Shown: positions 1-10,602 of the stretch, piece after piece
Position numbering within the stretch: the first letter of the stretch is position 1
How the letters are laid out: each line of letters starts with the position of its first letter
Source: Staphylococcus agnetis
Lineage (GTDB): Bacteria; Bacillota; Bacilli; Staphylococcales; Staphylococcaceae
DNA length: 64,000 nt
Assembly (NCBI RefSeq): GCF_002901865.1
Contig: NZ_PPQF01000009.1
Span: 48,673 to 112,672, forward strand
Reading direction: 5' to 3'
Position numbers and translations under genes: made by a program
The notes under the pieces: generated by a model
The model's input: the letters and a program-made list of their open reading frames with translations, nothing else
Database searches by the model: none
What the model was told of the DNA's origin: nothing

Positions 1-413
1 TGAAACTGGCCTGGTCTCATGATTGCTACCATCACTAGTAATAATAGCAAAAGACGATGTGGGACAATATAAGACTGAACATCAATGAAACTCATCGTCA
101 GTAAAATGAAGCTCAAAAGATAAAAATACATTGTTTCGATTTGAAATGCATGTGTAAAAATTAAAAAACTTGTGAACGCGCCTAAGCATTCACCGACCCA
201 TAAAAAACGTGGTATTTGGTAATGACAGTAAAAACATCTCCCTTTGAGTAAAATGAAACTCATTATTGGAATGAGCATCCACCACCTTAAAGTTTTAAAA
301 CAATGGTTACATTTTGACCGTGAAAATAATTGTTTCCAATGATGTAAACGATATCGCGAAACACATAATAGAAAACTCATTAAACAACTTCCAAAATAGC
401 ATTGTAAAATCAT
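1..413 (-). CDS. comC: Type IV prepilin peptidase ComC, N-terminal part (cut by window edge)
   Basis: The gene starts with ATG at 413 behind a strong GGGAGGT ribosome site and stays open for 137 codons to the left edge, so its C-terminal part lies outside the window. The visible protein has the prepilin peptidase layout: a short hydrophobic start, a cytosolic loop with two CxxC pairs (SKCNHC and GRCFYC, likely zinc ligands), hydrophobic segments, and the first catalytic aspartate region (SFIDVQSYIVPHRL). In this family the enzyme cleaves and N-methylates the ComG pseudopilins of the DNA-uptake machine at the membrane. It follows folC with a terminator between, as I recall for S. aureus. The function is inferred from motifs; the second catalytic Asp cannot be checked here. 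Confidence 0.85.
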   Translation of the reverse strand, partial: MILQCYFGSCLMSFLLCVSRYRLHHWKQLFSRSKCNHCFKTLRWWMLIPIMSFILLKGRCFYCHYQIPRFLWVGECLGAFTSFLIFTHAFQIETMYFYLLSFILLTMSFIDVQSYIVPHRLLLLLLVMVAIMRPGQF

Positions 414-507
414 GATGACCTCCCTCACATAAAGTATACATGACGGCAGGCAATAAATATAAATTTCGATCACTCTTATTTTCCCACGTTTAATTGACTA
501 TATAATT

Positions 508-568
508 AAAAACGCGCCTAAAGTACTTGAAAAATTGTAATAATCTTTCAAAGTTTAAGCACGTTTTT
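508..568 (-). terminator. Terminator after folC
   Basis: A long imperfect inverted repeat has arms beginning AAAAACGCGCCTAAAG and ending GCACGTTTTT. On the minus strand it is followed by a T-rich run, so it can end the valS-folC transcript before comC. Confidence 0.65.
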
Positions 569-583
569 AATAAACTGTATTAA

Positions 584-1846
584 TTAGTATCCCATCTTAG
601 CTTTGACTTCACTTATGAAGTACAAACTTCCAGTTATTAATAACGCTTCACCTTGATAATTTTTAATGAAGTCGACATAGTCATCGATTAAAGTTTTGTC
701 TTTAAACTCTACTTCATCATAAAGTGTTTGTTTCGGTAAAGCTTTAGGAAATTCAAAGCCAGTAACATAAAAATGGTTTGCAATCGTATTAAAAGCAGTT
801 AACATCGAAGAAATAGGTTTACCTTTAATAGCAGAAAACAAAATATCGACTTTATCAAGACCATAATAACGACCAATCGTATCGACAAGCGCATCTACAC
901 TTTCTTTGTTATGCGCACCATCAATAATAATTAAAGGGCTGTCATTTACTTTTTCGATTCGCCCTTTCCACTGTACACTTTCTATACCTTGAATCATCTT
1001 ATTAAAATCAATATCAATGATTTGTCGTTCAAATAGATCAATCAATGCTGTAATAGCTAAAGCAGCGTTTTCTTTTTGATGTTCTCCTAGCATTTTTAAG
1101 GCAATATTTTCCATTTCATAGTCTTTATATCTATACGTAAATTCATCTGCTTCTGACACTACTAAAATATCTCGGTCATACTCCATTGCTGGGGCATTTA
1201 AATCGATCGCGAGTTGTCTCAAATATTTTAAAGCTTCTTCATTTTTAACTGCGTATATAACCGGTGTATGTGGCTTAATAATAGCACCTTTGTCTTTTGC
1301 TATATCTAAATAAGAATGGCCCAGAATATCCGTATGATCTAGTCCTATGCTTGTTAAGACGCTTAAGATAGGTTGAATAACATTCGTCGAGTCATTTTTA
1401 ACACCTAACCCTGCTTCAACGATGACGAAATCAACGGGATGTATCTCACCAAAGTAGAGATACATCATGGTTGTTATGATTTCAAATTCCGTTGCAACAC
1501 CTAAATCCGTCTCTTGTTCCATTGCTTCACTTACAGGTTTTACGCGTGCTACTAGCGCTACAATTGCATCATTTGATATTGGTTCACCATTCAAACTGAT
1601 ACGCTCATTGAATGTTTCAATATAAGGAGATGTGAATGTGCCGACTTCATAACCATTATTAACAAGCGCTGTACGTAAATACGCAACAGTTGAACCTTTG
1701 CCGTTTGTACCCCCAACATGAATTGCTTTAATATTACGTTCAGGGTGATTTAAGCGACTTAACATCCATTCCATGCGTTTCACACCAGGTTTTATGCCGA
1801 ATTTTGTACGTTCGTGTATCCAATATAAACTATCTAGATAATTCAT
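584..1846 (-). CDS. folC: Folylpolyglutamate synthase / dihydrofolate synthase FolC
   Basis: This cytosolic Mur-ligase-like ATPase adds glutamate to dihydropteroate and to folates. The 420-residue protein shows the P-loop GGTNGKGS near residues 45-52, an IVEAGLGVKNDSTN segment near 143-156, and LTSIGLDHTDILG followed by the DKGAIIKP region of the central ATPase domain, then a C-terminal ligase domain with DGAHNKES. The start ATG is fixed by AGGAG eight bases upstream. It begins 11 bases after the valS stop, so it is almost certainly co-transcribed with valS and shares its T-box control. Length is normal for the family. Confidence 0.95.
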   Translation of the reverse strand: MNYLDSLYWIHERTKFGIKPGVKRMEWMLSRLNHPERNIKAIHVGGTNGKGSTVAYLRTALVNNGYEVGTFTSPYIETFNERISLNGEPISNDAIVALVARVKPVSEAMEQETDLGVATEFEIITTMMYLYFGEIHPVDFVIVEAGLGVKNDSTNVIQPILSVLTSIGLDHTDILGHSYLDIAKDKGAIIKPHTPVIYAVKNEEALKYLRQLAIDLNAPAMEYDRDILVVSEADEFTYRYKDYEMENIALKMLGEHQKENAALAITALIDLFERQIIDIDFNKMIQGIESVQWKGRIEKVNDSPLIIIDGAHNKESVDALVDTIGRYYGLDKVDILFSAIKGKPISSMLTAFNTIANHFYVTGFEFPKALPKQTLYDEVEFKDKTLIDDYVDFIKNYQGEALLITGSLYFISEVKAKMGY

Positions 1847-1857
1847 ACCCTATACTC

Positions 1858-4488
1858 CTAAGCTTTTAGTTGTTCGATTCTTGATTGAACACCGTCAAAT
1901 TTTTCTTGATATTGCGCTTTTTTTGCACGTTCTTCATTAATGACTTTTTCAGGTGCTTTATTAACAAAATTCTCATTTGATAATTTTTTATTCACACGGT
2001 CTAACTCTTTTTGCCATTTATCAAGCTCTTTTTCAAGTCTCGCGATTTCTTTATCCATATCAATTAAACCTTCTAATGGAAGAATAACTTCACCTGCACT
2101 CACTACAGAAGTCATTGCTTTTTCAGGAATAGACACTTCAGTACTTATTTCTAATTCACTCGGATTACAGAAACGCTCTAAGTAATGTTGATTTGCAATT
2201 AACAATGCTTTTGTTGCGTCATTTTTAGCCTGAATTTTAATAGGAATTGCTTTAGATAAAGGTGTATTCACCTCTAGTCGTGATTGACGAACGGACTTAA
2301 TAATTTCAACAAGCTGTTGCATGATTTGTTTACTTTCTGAGAACATCAATGCATTATTTACAGTTGGCCATTCGCTTGTGACAATAGATTCGCCTTCATG
2401 TGGTAAGTTTTGCCAAATATGCTCTGTTACAAATGGCATAAAAGGATGAAGTAAGCGCATCATACGGTCAAGTGTATAACTTAAAACGGATCGCGTTACA
2501 TTTTTTTGATTCTCATCATCACCATTCATTGGTATTTTACTCATTTCAATATACCAATCACAGAATTCATCCCAAATAAAGTTATAAAGTACTCTACCTA
2601 CTTCACCGAATTCATATTTATCACTTAAGTGCGTCACTGTTTCAATAGTTTCATTCAAGCGTGTTAAAATCCATTGATCTGCGACTGATAAATCTTGAGT
2701 TAAGTCAATATCTTCATATTTGAACGTTTCGCCGATATTCATTAAGCTAAAACGCGCAGCATTCCAAATTTTATTGATGAAATTCCATACGGATTCAACT
2801 TTTTCTGTAGAATAGCGTAAATCATGCCCTGGTGATGAACCTGTAGCTAAGAAGAATCTTAAACTATCCGCACCATACTGATCAATGACATCCATAGGAT
2901 CTACACCATTTCCTAAAGATTTACTCATTTTTCTACCATCTTCAGCACGAACCAAACCATGTAATAACACATCATTGAATGGTTTTTGACCTGTAAATTC
3001 TAAACCTTGGAATATCATACGTGCGACCCAGAAGAAAATAATATCATATCCTGTTACAAGTACATTGGTTGGATAATAACGTTTAAAATCTTGCGCCTCT
3101 TCATCTGGCCAACCAAGCGTTGAAAATGGCCATAATGCACTTGAGAACCACGTATCAAGGACATCTTCATCTTGTGTCCAATTGTGGGCATCTTTAGGTG
3201 CATGTTCACCAACATAAATTTCACCGGTTTCATTATGATACCAAGCCGGAATTTGATGCCCCCACCATAATTGACGAGAAATTGTCCAATCTCTAATCTC
3301 TTCCATCCATCGATTAAAAGTTTTCTCAAAACGAGCTGGCACAAATTCAATACGGCCATCACCTTTTTGATTATCTAATGCTTGTTGAGCTAAAGGTGCC
3401 ATTTTAACAAACCATTGTGTAGATAAATAAGGTTCCACCACTGCACCTGTACGTTCAGAATGACCGACAGAATGCACATGATCTTCAATTTTAATTACAA
3501 GGCCTTCAGCTTCTAAGTCCGCAACGAGTTTTTTACGACATTCAAAGCGATCTAGTCCTGCATATTCACCTGCTAAATCATTCATATGACCCGATTCATC
3601 CATTACCACGATGCGTTCAAGTTCATGACGATTTCCGATTTCAAAGTCATTTGGGTCATGTGCAGGTGTCACTTTCATCGCACCACTACCGAAATCTTTA
3701 TCTACATAGCTATCTGCAATAATAGGTAATTCGCGACCTACGCGTGGTAAGATAACTTTTTTACCAATCACATCCTGATAGCGTGAATCATCTGGATTTA
3801 CAACAATTGCTGTATCACCTAACATCGTTTCTGGACGCGTTGTAGCGATTTCAATATATCCTTCTCCATCAGCAAAAGGATATTTAAAATGATAAAATTT
3901 ACCGTTGACATCTTCATGTACCACTTCGATATCTGATAATGCGGTACGTGCTTCTGGATCCCAGTTAATAATGCGTTCTCCGCGATAAATTAATCCTTTG
4001 TTGTACATATCAACAAAAACTTTTCGTACCGCTTTACTCAAACCTTCATCTAATGTAAAACGTTCACGGGAATAATCAAGACCCAAACCAAGTTTTGCCC
4101 ATTGTTGACGGATAAAGTCTGCATATTCTTCTTTCCAATCCCAAGCTTTTTCAAGGAATTTTTCGCGTCCGATATCATGACGTGAAATACCTTCTTCTTT
4201 CATTTTTGCCTCAACTTTAGCCTGAGTCGCAATACCTGCATGATCCATACCTGGTAGATACAATGTGTCATAACCTTGCATACGCTTCATGCGCGTTAAA
4301 ATATCTTGCAAAGTTGTATCCCAAGCATGTCCTAAATGCAACTTACCTGTAACATTTGGGGGTGGGATGACAATTGTATATGTTGGTTTCGTTTGATCTC
4401 CTGTAGGTTTAAAAAGTGATTGGTCTAACCACTCTTGATAACGACCCGCTTCAACTTCTTGCGGATGATATTTAGGTTGCATTTCCAT
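1858..4488 (-). CDS. valS: Valyl-tRNA synthetase
   Basis: This class I aminoacyl-tRNA synthetase charges tRNA-Val. The 876-residue protein has the HIGH-type motif (KLHLGHAW), the CP1 editing domain with the [12 protein letters not shown] segment, the KMSKS motif ([10 protein letters not shown]), an anticodon-binding domain and a C-terminal coiled-coil arm typical of ValRS. The frame is open for 30 more codons upstream, but that stretch is the T-box terminator stem. The start MEMQPKY at 4488 has GGAGGG nine bases upstream and gives the family's usual length. It is followed by folC in the same operon. Expression should rise when uncharged tRNA-Val accumulates. Confidence 0.97.
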   Translation of the reverse strand: MEMQPKYHPQEVEAGRYQEWLDQSLFKPTGDQTKPTYTIVIPPPNVTGKLHLGHAWDTTLQDILTRMKRMQGYDTLYLPGMDHAGIATQAKVEAKMKEEGISRHDIGREKFLEKAWDWKEEYADFIRQQWAKLGLGLDYSRERFTLDEGLSKAVRKVFVDMYNKGLIYRGERIINWDPEARTALSDIEVVHEDVNGKFYHFKYPFADGEGYIEIATTRPETMLGDTAIVVNPDDSRYQDVIGKKVILPRVGRELPIIADSYVDKDFGSGAMKVTPAHDPNDFEIGNRHELERIVVMDESGHMNDLAGEYAGLDRFECRKKLVADLEAEGLVIKIEDHVHSVGHSERTGAVVEPYLSTQWFVKMAPLAQQALDNQKGDGRIEFVPARFEKTFNRWMEEIRDWTISRQLWWGHQIPAWYHNETGEIYVGEHAPKDAHNWTQDEDVLDTWFSSALWPFSTLGWPDEEAQDFKRYYPTNVLVTGYDIIFFWVARMIFQGLEFTGQKPFNDVLLHGLVRAEDGRKMSKSLGNGVDPMDVIDQYGADSLRFFLATGSSPGHDLRYSTEKVESVWNFINKIWNAARFSLMNIGETFKYEDIDLTQDLSVADQWILTRLNETIETVTHLSDKYEFGEVGRVLYNFIWDEFCDWYIEMSKIPMNGDDENQKNVTRSVLSYTLDRMMRLLHPFMPFVTEHIWQNLPHEGESIVTSEWPTVNNALMFSESKQIMQQLVEIIKSVRQSRLEVNTPLSKAIPIKIQAKNDATKALLIANQHYLERFCNPSELEISTEVSIPEKAMTSVVSAGEVILPLEGLIDMDKEIARLEKELDKWQKELDRVNKKLSNENFVNKAPEKVINEERAKKAQYQEKFDGVQSRIEQLKA

Positions 4489-4507
4489 AGTTTTAATCCC
4501 TCCGTAA

Positions 4508-4737
4508 AATAAAAAAGAACATCTGTCCTGATATAGGACGGATGTTCCGTGGTACCACCTATTTTCAATAGTATACACTATTGCACTCTAATGATTAACG
4601 CTCATGAGACGCTTTAACTTACTCCGATGGTTCAGTTAAAGTACACGTGGGCTACCTTCAATAAGACTTTTATGCATTCACAGCACCATGCACTCTCTTA
4701 AAAAAGTGACTTACCTACTCTTCCCAAATTTAATATT
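4508..4737 (-). promoter_or_regulatory. T-box riboswitch leader of valS
   Basis: The minus-strand leader carries the conserved T-box AGGTGGTACCACGG (near 4561-4548), followed by a terminator stem with GAACATC and GATGTTC arms and a six-U run. Upstream are stem-I signatures (GAGAGTGCATGGTGCTG) and a candidate specifier region GAAG-GTA-GCCC in which GTA (4655-4653) would be the valine codon. Uncharged tRNA-Val is expected to stabilise the antiterminator and allow valS-folC transcription. The specifier choice is an alignment by eye. Confidence 0.92.
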
Positions 4738-4749
4738 TAATTCATTATT

Positions 4750-4778
4750 ATAGTATACTGAATCCATAATGAAGTCAA
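4750..4778 (-). promoter_or_regulatory. Promoter of valS T-box transcript
   Basis: TTGACT (4778-4773) and TACTAT (4755-4750) are 17 bases apart on the minus strand, just upstream of the T-box leader. Overlapping alternatives for the -10 (TATACT, TATAAT) are present. The -35 lies immediately upstream of tag. Confidence 0.6.
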
Positions 4779-4795
4779 TAATTGGAGTGATATTT

Positions 4796-5347
4796 ATGAA
4801 TGCATGTGCTTTTGGTACGAAAGACCCTATTTATCTCGCTTATCACAATGATGTATGGGGAAAGCCAATGTATGATAGTCTCGCATTATTTGAACTTTTA
4901 GCATTAGAATCTCAACACGCTGGATTATCTTGGTTGACTATTTTAAAGAAAAAAGACGATTATCGAAAAGCGTTTCATGATTTTGACCCATATAAAATAG
5001 CGCAAATGACACAAAATGATATCGATATGCTAATGACATTTCCTAATATCATTCATAATAGAAAAAAACTTGAAGCTATTGTTTCACAAGCAAAAGGTTA
5101 TATTAAAATTGAACAAGAACATGGCAGTTTCAGTGACTTCCTATGGTCTTATGTCAATCACACGCCAATTGATTTCAAATATCAAACAGCTGATGAACGT
5201 ATAACAGTCAATGATACAGCCAAAAAACTTTCTAAAGATTTAAAGCATTATGGATTTAAGTTTATCGGACCAGTGACCATTTTTTCTTTTATGGAAGCGT
5301 GTGGTATGTATAATAGTCATCTTATAGATTGTCCTTATAGACCTTAA
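4796..5347 (+). CDS. tag: DNA-3-methyladenine glycosylase I
   Basis: This base-excision enzyme removes 3-methyladenine from alkylated DNA. With the start at 4796 (GGAG upstream) the protein is 183 residues, and the zinc ligands known for E. coli TAG fall at the same positions: Cys4, His17, His175 and Cys179. The LESQHAGLSWLTILKKK helix of the family is present. An ATG nine codons upstream (4769) lies next to the valS -35 element and lacks a ribosome site, so it was not chosen. The gene is divergent from valS and ends at a strong hairpin shared with the next, convergent gene. Confidence 0.95.
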   Translation: MNACAFGTKDPIYLAYHNDVWGKPMYDSLALFELLALESQHAGLSWLTILKKKDDYRKAFHDFDPYKIAQMTQNDIDMLMTFPNIIHNRKKLEAIVSQAKGYIKIEQEHGSFSDFLWSYVNHTPIDFKYQTADERITVNDTAKKLSKDLKHYGFKFIGPVTIFSFMEACGMYNSHLIDCPYRP

Positions 5348-5351
5348 AAAA

Positions 5352-5392
5352 AGCAGTATAGTGCATCGTTTTATCAAATGCATTATACTGCT
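5352..5392. terminator. Bidirectional terminator between tag and the AbrB-type gene
   Basis: Arms AGCAGTATAGTGCAT and ATGCATTATACTGCT pair over 15 positions with one G-T. A-rich DNA precedes it and T-rich DNA follows, so it can serve both convergent genes. Confidence 0.85.
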
Positions 5393-5402
5393 CATTTATA
5401 AT

Positions 5403-6473
5403 TTAATTATCCGCATTCCGCTTCATACGATAACCTAAATAGTAATGAATGATTGGAGCGATGATAAAGAGGATAAAAAATATCCTAAAGATATGATAGC
5501 TAGAAATCATCGCAACATCTCCCCCGGTTTCAAGTGCAATTAAAACAATTTGACTCATCCCACCAGGCGCTGCACTCAAAAAGAGTTCATTGATAGATGC
5601 AGTATTAAAAGTTTTAATTGCAAAAACCATTATAAACGCACCTAAAATCAAACAAATATTTTGATACGCTACCGCAACAGCAACGCGACCTTTCATACGA
5701 TCAATAAGATGTGAAATTTGAATACCAATACGAATCATATACATCATTTGTGCTATCGCAATAATAGGATAATCTACAGTAAAAGCACGACCTGTAGCAA
5801 TATTCCACACAATTAAAACCACTATAGGGGCTAACAACATTTTGGTTGGGAACTTGATCCATTTCATTAAAAAATAAACCAACGCTATACTCATAACGAG
5901 AATGAACACATCCAGAATGTTGAGAACTTGAGTAAGTGGGAGATTGTGTTCAGCTGTCGTTGATTGATCATGTTTAAAAAAGAATGAAATCAGTGGTACC
6001 AGTATGACGACAAATATAATCCGTGACGTTTGGGTTAAACTCACGACAAGAATATCCGCTTTTTTATTTTCATCAGCCATTACAAGCATTTGACTGAGTG
6101 CACCGGGTATCACACTGAGTAATGCCGTTTCAGTATTCACTTTAGCAATACGCTTAAACCCTATTGACACGATAAGCGCTAATACCAATAAAAGGATTGT
6201 AACTAGAATAATAGAAAACCAATCGTATTTAATATCATTTATCACTTTAGACGTAAATGCACTTCCTATTTGTACACCTAACATAATTAAACCTAACTCA
6301 CTTAAAAGCCATGGCCATTTTACATTTAGTTTTAAAACACGCACAGCAATCACACTGGCTATGATAGGTCCAAACATCCATGGCAGCATAATATTGAGAA
6401 AGTACAAAATAAAGCTACACGCTAATGCAAGTGCAAATAATATTAAATTATGCTTTAGATACGTGCTTTTCAT
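5403..6473 (-). CDS. AbrB-family (AbrB duplication) membrane protein
   Basis: The 356-residue protein is a polytopic membrane protein with about ten hydrophobic segments. It is organised as two similar halves, each with a PG-containing motif: VIPGALSQMLVMADE in the N-half and AAPGGMSQIVLIALE in the C-half. This internal duplication is diagnostic of the AbrB membrane family (named after E. coli AbrB, unrelated to the Bacillus DNA-binding AbrB). The substrate is unknown; transport is inferred from topology. I chose ATG 6473, preceded by GGCGGTG, over a TTG at 6488 that lacks a ribosome site. It stands alone, convergent with tag. Confidence 0.8.
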   Translation of the reverse strand: MKSTYLKHNLILFALALACSFILYFLNIMLPWMFGPIIASVIAVRVLKLNVKWPWLLSELGLIMLGVQIGSAFTSKVINDIKYDWFSIILVTILLLVLALIVSIGFKRIAKVNTETALLSVIPGALSQMLVMADENKKADILVVSLTQTSRIIFVVILVPLISFFFKHDQSTTAEHNLPLTQVLNILDVFILVMSIALVYFLMKWIKFPTKMLLAPIVVLIVWNIATGRAFTVDYPIIAIAQMMYMIRIGIQISHLIDRMKGRVAVAVAYQNICLILGAFIMVFAIKTFNTASINELFLSAAPGGMSQIVLIALETGGDVAMISSYHIFRIFFILFIIAPIIHYYLGYRMKRNADN

Positions 6474-6500
6474 CTCAAACACCGCCAATAAAAAATTATA

Positions 6501-6622
6501 GGTTTTCCATTTTCAAGTGATATAAAATAAAACGATGTTGATTGTAGCAATTGTCACATATGTACATCAATTCATTCTTGCATCATTTACTTGTATACCT
6601 CACATCTTTTCAATGGAAAACC
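6501..6622. repeat. Inverted-repeat-bounded intergenic element
   Basis: Between hemL and the AbrB-type gene, 17-base arms (6501-6517 and 6606-6622) match as inverted copies at 14 positions, including a perfect GGTTTTCCATT / AATGGAAAACC. They enclose about 90 bases that also hold GATGT...ACATC inverted segments. No open frame and no flanking duplication was seen. It may be a folded RNA or a decayed small element. Confidence 0.4.
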
Positions 6623-6688
6623 AATCCTATTATTGCCACGGCAACCTACTCATAAAACAAACTTATGACAATTTTAATATTTTTAACA

Positions 6689-7975
6689 TTACTTAATAAT
6701 TCTACTTAAAGCTGTATCAAAAGCTGCTATTGTTTTTTGAACATCTTCATGTGTGTGTGATGTAGAAAGAAACATACCTTCAAATTGTGACGGAGGTAAA
6801 AAGACATCCTCTTGCGCTAACTCACGATACATCATGCTGAATAATTTTAAATCACTTTGATTCGCTTGTTTAAAATTCGTCACAGGTCCTTCGTTTAAAA
6901 AGAAACCTATCATCGAACCGGCACGATTAATCACAATCGGTACGTTATATTTAGCAAAGGTTGTTTTAAGTCCTTCTTCTAATGCGTCCCCTAATTCATT
7001 GAAATATACGTAACTTTCAGGAGTCAATTGACTTAACGTCATATAGCCACTTGTCATGGCAAGCGGATTTCCTGATAGCGTTCCCGCTTGGTAGATATCA
7101 CCACTCGGTGCGATATGATCCATAATTTCTTTTTTACCACCAAACGCCCCCACTGGAAGGCCACCACCAATTACTTTTCCTAGACAAGTTAAATCTGGTG
7201 TGACATTAAAGTAACCTTGTGCACAATGGTAACCTACTCTAAATCCAGTCATAACTTCATCAAAAATCAACAATGCATCATGTTCATGTGTAATGGTTCT
7301 TAAACCTTGTAAAAACCCTTCTACTGGGGGAACTACACCCATATTACCTGCAACTGGTTCGACAATCACTGCCGCGATATCATCGGCAAATTGCTCGAAT
7401 GCATATTTTACCGCTTCTATATCATTATAAGGGACCGTAATTGTATTCTTAGCCGTGCCCTCTGGTACACCTGGTGAATCCGGTAAACCAAGTGTCGCAA
7501 CACCGGAACCCGCTTTAATTAATAGAGAGTCACTATGCCCATGATAATTTCCTTCAAATTTAATAATTTTATTTTTCCCAGTATAACCACGCGCGAGTCT
7601 TAATGTATCAAGCGTCGCTTCTGTACCAGAAGAAACCATTCTTACTTTCTCGATTGAAGGGACACGATCGATAACAAGTTGCGCTAATTTATTTTCTTCA
7701 AGGGTAGATGCACCAAAACTTGTGCCACGATCCACAACCTTATGAATCGCATCTATCACTTTAGGATCCCGGTGACCTAAAATTAAAGGTCCCCAACTCA
7801 ATACGTAATCAATATATTCATTGCCATCAATGTCATATATTTTACTTCCTTCACCACGTTCCATAAATAAAGGAGGTGTGTCTACCGCTTTAAATGCACG
7901 AACGGGACTATTAACGCCACCAGGCATTAATTTTTCAGCAATTTCAAAAGCTTGAGTTGATTTTTCATAACGCAT
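6689..7975 (-). CDS. hemL: Glutamate-1-semialdehyde 2,1-aminomutase HemL
   Basis: This PLP enzyme converts glutamate-1-semialdehyde to 5-aminolevulinate, the second step of the C5 haem pathway. With start MRYEKS the protein has 428 residues and the PLP lysine is Lys267 in [15 protein letters not shown]; the SSGTEA and DEVMTGFR cofactor motifs are present. An in-frame ATG three codons earlier (7984) lies only two bases from AGGAGGT, whereas 7975 has proper spacing. It is the last gene of the hemAXCDBL operon, with its ribosome site in the short gap after hemB. Confidence 0.96.
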   Translation of the reverse strand: MRYEKSTQAFEIAEKLMPGGVNSPVRAFKAVDTPPLFMERGEGSKIYDIDGNEYIDYVLSWGPLILGHRDPKVIDAIHKVVDRGTSFGASTLEENKLAQLVIDRVPSIEKVRMVSSGTEATLDTLRLARGYTGKNKIIKFEGNYHGHSDSLLIKAGSGVATLGLPDSPGVPEGTAKNTITVPYNDIEAVKYAFEQFADDIAAVIVEPVAGNMGVVPPVEGFLQGLRTITHEHDALLIFDEVMTGFRVGYHCAQGYFNVTPDLTCLGKVIGGGLPVGAFGGKKEIMDHIAPSGDIYQAGTLSGNPLAMTSGYMTLSQLTPESYVYFNELGDALEEGLKTTFAKYNVPIVINRAGSMIGFFLNEGPVTNFKQANQSDLKLFSMMYRELAQEDVFLPPSQFEGMFLSTSHTHEDVQKTIAAFDTALSRIIK

Positions 7976-7990
7976 ATCGTTCATAACCTC

Positions 7991-8968
7991 CTATTGTCTC
8001 TCGATATAGTGACATAAGTCTTTCGCAAAGTACGTAATAATTAAATCTGCCCCTGCACGTTTCATAGAAATCATTTGTTCCATGACCACTTTTTCTTCAT
8101 CAATCCAACCATTTATCGCTGCAGCTTTTGTCATACTATATTCACCACTCACATTGTATGCAACAACTGGGATGTTCGTGTTATTTCGTACATCTCTAAT
8201 AATGTCTAAATAGCTGAGTGCAGGTTTAACAATCATCATATCTGCACCTTCTTTCAGGTCACTCTCTAATTCACGAAGTGCCTCAAGGCGATTAGCAGGA
8301 TCCATTTGATATGTTTTTCTGTCACCAAAAGATGGCGTAGATTCAGCGGCATCTCGGAATGGTCCAAAGAAACTAGACGCATATTTAATCCCATAACTCA
8401 TGATTGGAATATGTTGATAACCTGCTTCATCTAAACCTTGACGAATTTCTGCAACAAACCCATCCATCATGTTACTTGGTGCGATAATGTCAGCGCCTGC
8501 TTTAACTTGAGAAACCGCTGTTTTAACAAGTAAAGGTAAAGTTTTATCGTTATCAACATCGTGTGTATGATCGTCAATCAAACCACAATGTCCATGATCT
8601 GTATATTCACATAAACATGTATCTGCTATAACTAAAATATCGTCATAAAGTTTTTTTGCAATGCGCGTCGCTTTTTGAATCACACCATCATCTATAAACG
8701 CCCCAGTACCACATGCATCCTTTTCATTAGGAATACCAAAAAAGATAAATGAACGAATGCCTAAATCATAAGCTTCTTTGATTTCTTCATGTAATAAATT
8801 TAAACTGATTTGATATACATTAGGAAGAGATGTAATCTCCTTTTTAACATCATCCTTTTCAACAACAAAAATCGGATAAATTAAATCTTCTTTACGTAAA
8901 TGTGTCTCTCGCACAATTGATCTCATTGTTGGTGAAACGCGTAATCTTCTATGTCTATCAAACTTCAT
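7991..8968 (-). CDS. hemB: Delta-aminolevulinic acid dehydratase (porphobilinogen synthase)
   Basis: The enzyme condenses two 5-aminolevulinates into porphobilinogen. The 325-residue protein has the zinc-type active site (Cys118, Cys120 and Cys128 in [13 protein letters not shown]), the Schiff-base lysine motifs [12 protein letters not shown] and VKPALSYLD, and the metal and substrate loop [20 protein letters not shown]. Its ATG overlaps the hemD stop (ATGA), which suggests translational coupling. Loss of this gene is a known route to haemin-dependent small-colony variants in staphylococci (family knowledge, not visible here). Confidence 0.97.
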   Translation of the reverse strand: MKFDRHRRLRVSPTMRSIVRETHLRKEDLIYPIFVVEKDDVKKEITSLPNVYQISLNLLHEEIKEAYDLGIRSFIFFGIPNEKDACGTGAFIDDGVIQKATRIAKKLYDDILVIADTCLCEYTDHGHCGLIDDHTHDVDNDKTLPLLVKTAVSQVKAGADIIAPSNMMDGFVAEIRQGLDEAGYQHIPIMSYGIKYASSFFGPFRDAAESTPSFGDRKTYQMDPANRLEALRELESDLKEGADMMIVKPALSYLDIIRDVRNNTNIPVVAYNVSGEYSMTKAAAINGWIDEEKVVMEQMISMKRAGADLIITYFAKDLCHYIERQ

Positions 8969-9645
8969 ATATTTGACCCCTCTTCAATAATTTTATTAAT
9001 GAGACTTTCCAATGTCTGCTTGTGTGCAACTTTACACGTATAGCCATATTGATGAATCGTCTTTGCCGTTTGTAATCCAATTGCATAGTATAAATTCGGA
9101 CGTTGTGGCGGAGATATACTAAAAAAAGCATGCGCTGCCGATGAACTTGCAATTGTTATCGCATCAACCTCACTGTTTGCAATGACTTCCATTGCTTGTT
9201 GAATAGACTGTTGTTCAATATGTACGTCATATAAATCGACTTTAATTGCTATGATGCCTTGTGAATTAAGTGTCTCCATTAACTTCGGACGTGCCTTGAC
9301 ACTTGAAGGTATCAGGACACGCTCCTTTTGATGTAATGGATGCATTTCTATGAAACCTTCTTGAGAATAATCTTTTGGATAAAAAGCGACATCTAGTCCA
9401 ATACTATCACAATACTGCTTTGTTTTCTCACCGATAACTGCCACATTTTCATATGACACATCTTGTAAATATGGACGGAAAAATTTTACGGCATTTTTAG
9501 ATGTAAAAATAAGCCAATCATAATGAGACGCTAACACACGGGTATCAAATGCTAACGCAACAGGTTTTAAAAATGGTAAATGTTTTATATTTACGCGTGC
9601 GTCTTCAAATGTATGTGTTTGTGTCATCAATACGTTTGGCTTCAT
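8965..9645 (-). CDS. hemD: Uroporphyrinogen-III synthase
   Basis: HemD cyclises hydroxymethylbilane with inversion of ring D to give uroporphyrinogen III. Identification rests on its place between hemC and hemB and on family-typical patterns such as [33 protein letters not shown] and [14 protein letters not shown]; the sequence family is poorly conserved. The chosen start at 9645 has GAGGTG upstream. A GTG three codons earlier falls inside that ribosome site. The 226-residue length is normal. The stop overlaps hemB by four bases. Confidence 0.93.
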   Translation of the reverse strand: MKPNVLMTQTHTFEDARVNIKHLPFLKPVALAFDTRVLASHYDWLIFTSKNAVKFFRPYLQDVSYENVAVIGEKTKQYCDSIGLDVAFYPKDYSQEGFIEMHPLHQKERVLIPSSVKARPKLMETLNSQGIIAIKVDLYDVHIEQQSIQQAMEVIANSEVDAITIASSSAAHAFFSISPPQRPNLYYAIGLQTAKTIHQYGYTCKVAHKQTLESLINKIIEEGSNI

Positions 9646-9655
9646 ACTATACACC

Positions 9656-10582
9656 TCAATGTGATTCGCTTAAAGCTTGGATAATTGTTTCAGCACCTTG
9701 TGCCTTGAGTTGTTCACTCACTTTTAATCCTAATGCGACTGGATCTTTACCTTCCGCTTCATATTCAAAACGTTGCTTTCCATCTGTTGACATAATGAGT
9801 CCCTTAAATAGAATGGAATCATTAGATGTGATACGCGCATGTCCAGCAATAGGTACTTGACAACTACCGTCCATTTCTTTTAAAAAGGTACGTTCTGCCG
9901 TAACACATGCCGCAACATCCGGGTTATGTACTTTTTTAAGTAATGCAAGTAAAGCGTCATCATCTGCACGACATTCAATACCGAGCGCACCTTGACCTAT
10001 AGCTGGTAAGACAAGACGGTCATCAAGATAAGCCGTAACGCCATCATCAGACCAACCCATTCTTTTTAATCCAGCTGCTGCTAGAATGATGGCATCATAG
10101 TCTTCTTCTTTAAGTTTGCGTAATCGTGTATCGATGTTTCCCCGTATCCATTTGATTTTTAAATGCGGGTATTGCGCAAGAATTTGGGCACCTCTACGTA
10201 AAGAACTCGTACCTATAATACTGCCACTTGCTAAATCTTCTAATGGCGTATGATTTTTTGCGATATATGCATCTAAAGGAATTTCCCTATCTGGAATACA
10301 TCCTATGACCAAGCCTTCTGGAAGTACACTCGGCACATCTTTCAAAGAATGAATAGCAAAATCAATATTCTTATTAAATAATTCGTTCTGTATTTCTTTT
10401 ACAAACAATCCCTTACCGCCCACTTTAGACAGTTGGCGATCAACGATCTGATCCCCTTTCGTCACAATTTCTTTGATTTCGATATCTAAAGTTGGATCAA
10501 TCGCTTTCAGTTTTTCGATGAATTGTTTACTTTGTGTCAAAGCTAATTGACTGCGTCTTGAACCTACTACCAATTTACGCAT
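9656..10582 (-). CDS. hemC: Porphobilinogen deaminase (hydroxymethylbilane synthase)
   Basis: HemC polymerises four porphobilinogens into hydroxymethylbilane on its own dipyrromethane cofactor. The 308-residue protein starts [15 protein letters not shown] and shows [22 protein letters not shown], the RGNIDTRL segment and the cofactor-anchoring cysteine in [12 protein letters not shown] near residue 240. The start at 10582 has GGAGG seven bases upstream. The open frame continues 12 codons further up but has no ribosome site there. It lies 20 bases after hemX in the haem operon. Confidence 0.97.
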   Translation of the reverse strand: MRKLVVGSRRSQLALTQSKQFIEKLKAIDPTLDIEIKEIVTKGDQIVDRQLSKVGGKGLFVKEIQNELFNKNIDFAIHSLKDVPSVLPEGLVIGCIPDREIPLDAYIAKNHTPLEDLASGSIIGTSSLRRGAQILAQYPHLKIKWIRGNIDTRLRKLKEEDYDAIILAAAGLKRMGWSDDGVTAYLDDRLVLPAIGQGALGIECRADDDALLALLKKVHNPDVAACVTAERTFLKEMDGSCQVPIAGHARITSNDSILFKGLIMSTDGKQRFEYEAEGKDPVALGLKVSEQLKAQGAETIIQALSESH

Positions 10583-10602
10583 AATATGTCCTCCAAACGA
10601 TT

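Noticed and set aside
4489..4578. Open frame extending ValRS upstream by 30 codons
   Set aside because: This stretch is the T-box terminator and lacks a ribosome site; the MEMQPKY start gives the normal 876 residues.
8958..9152. 64-codon frame inside hemD
   Set aside because: Alternate frame of hemD with no ribosome site; hemD continues intact through it.
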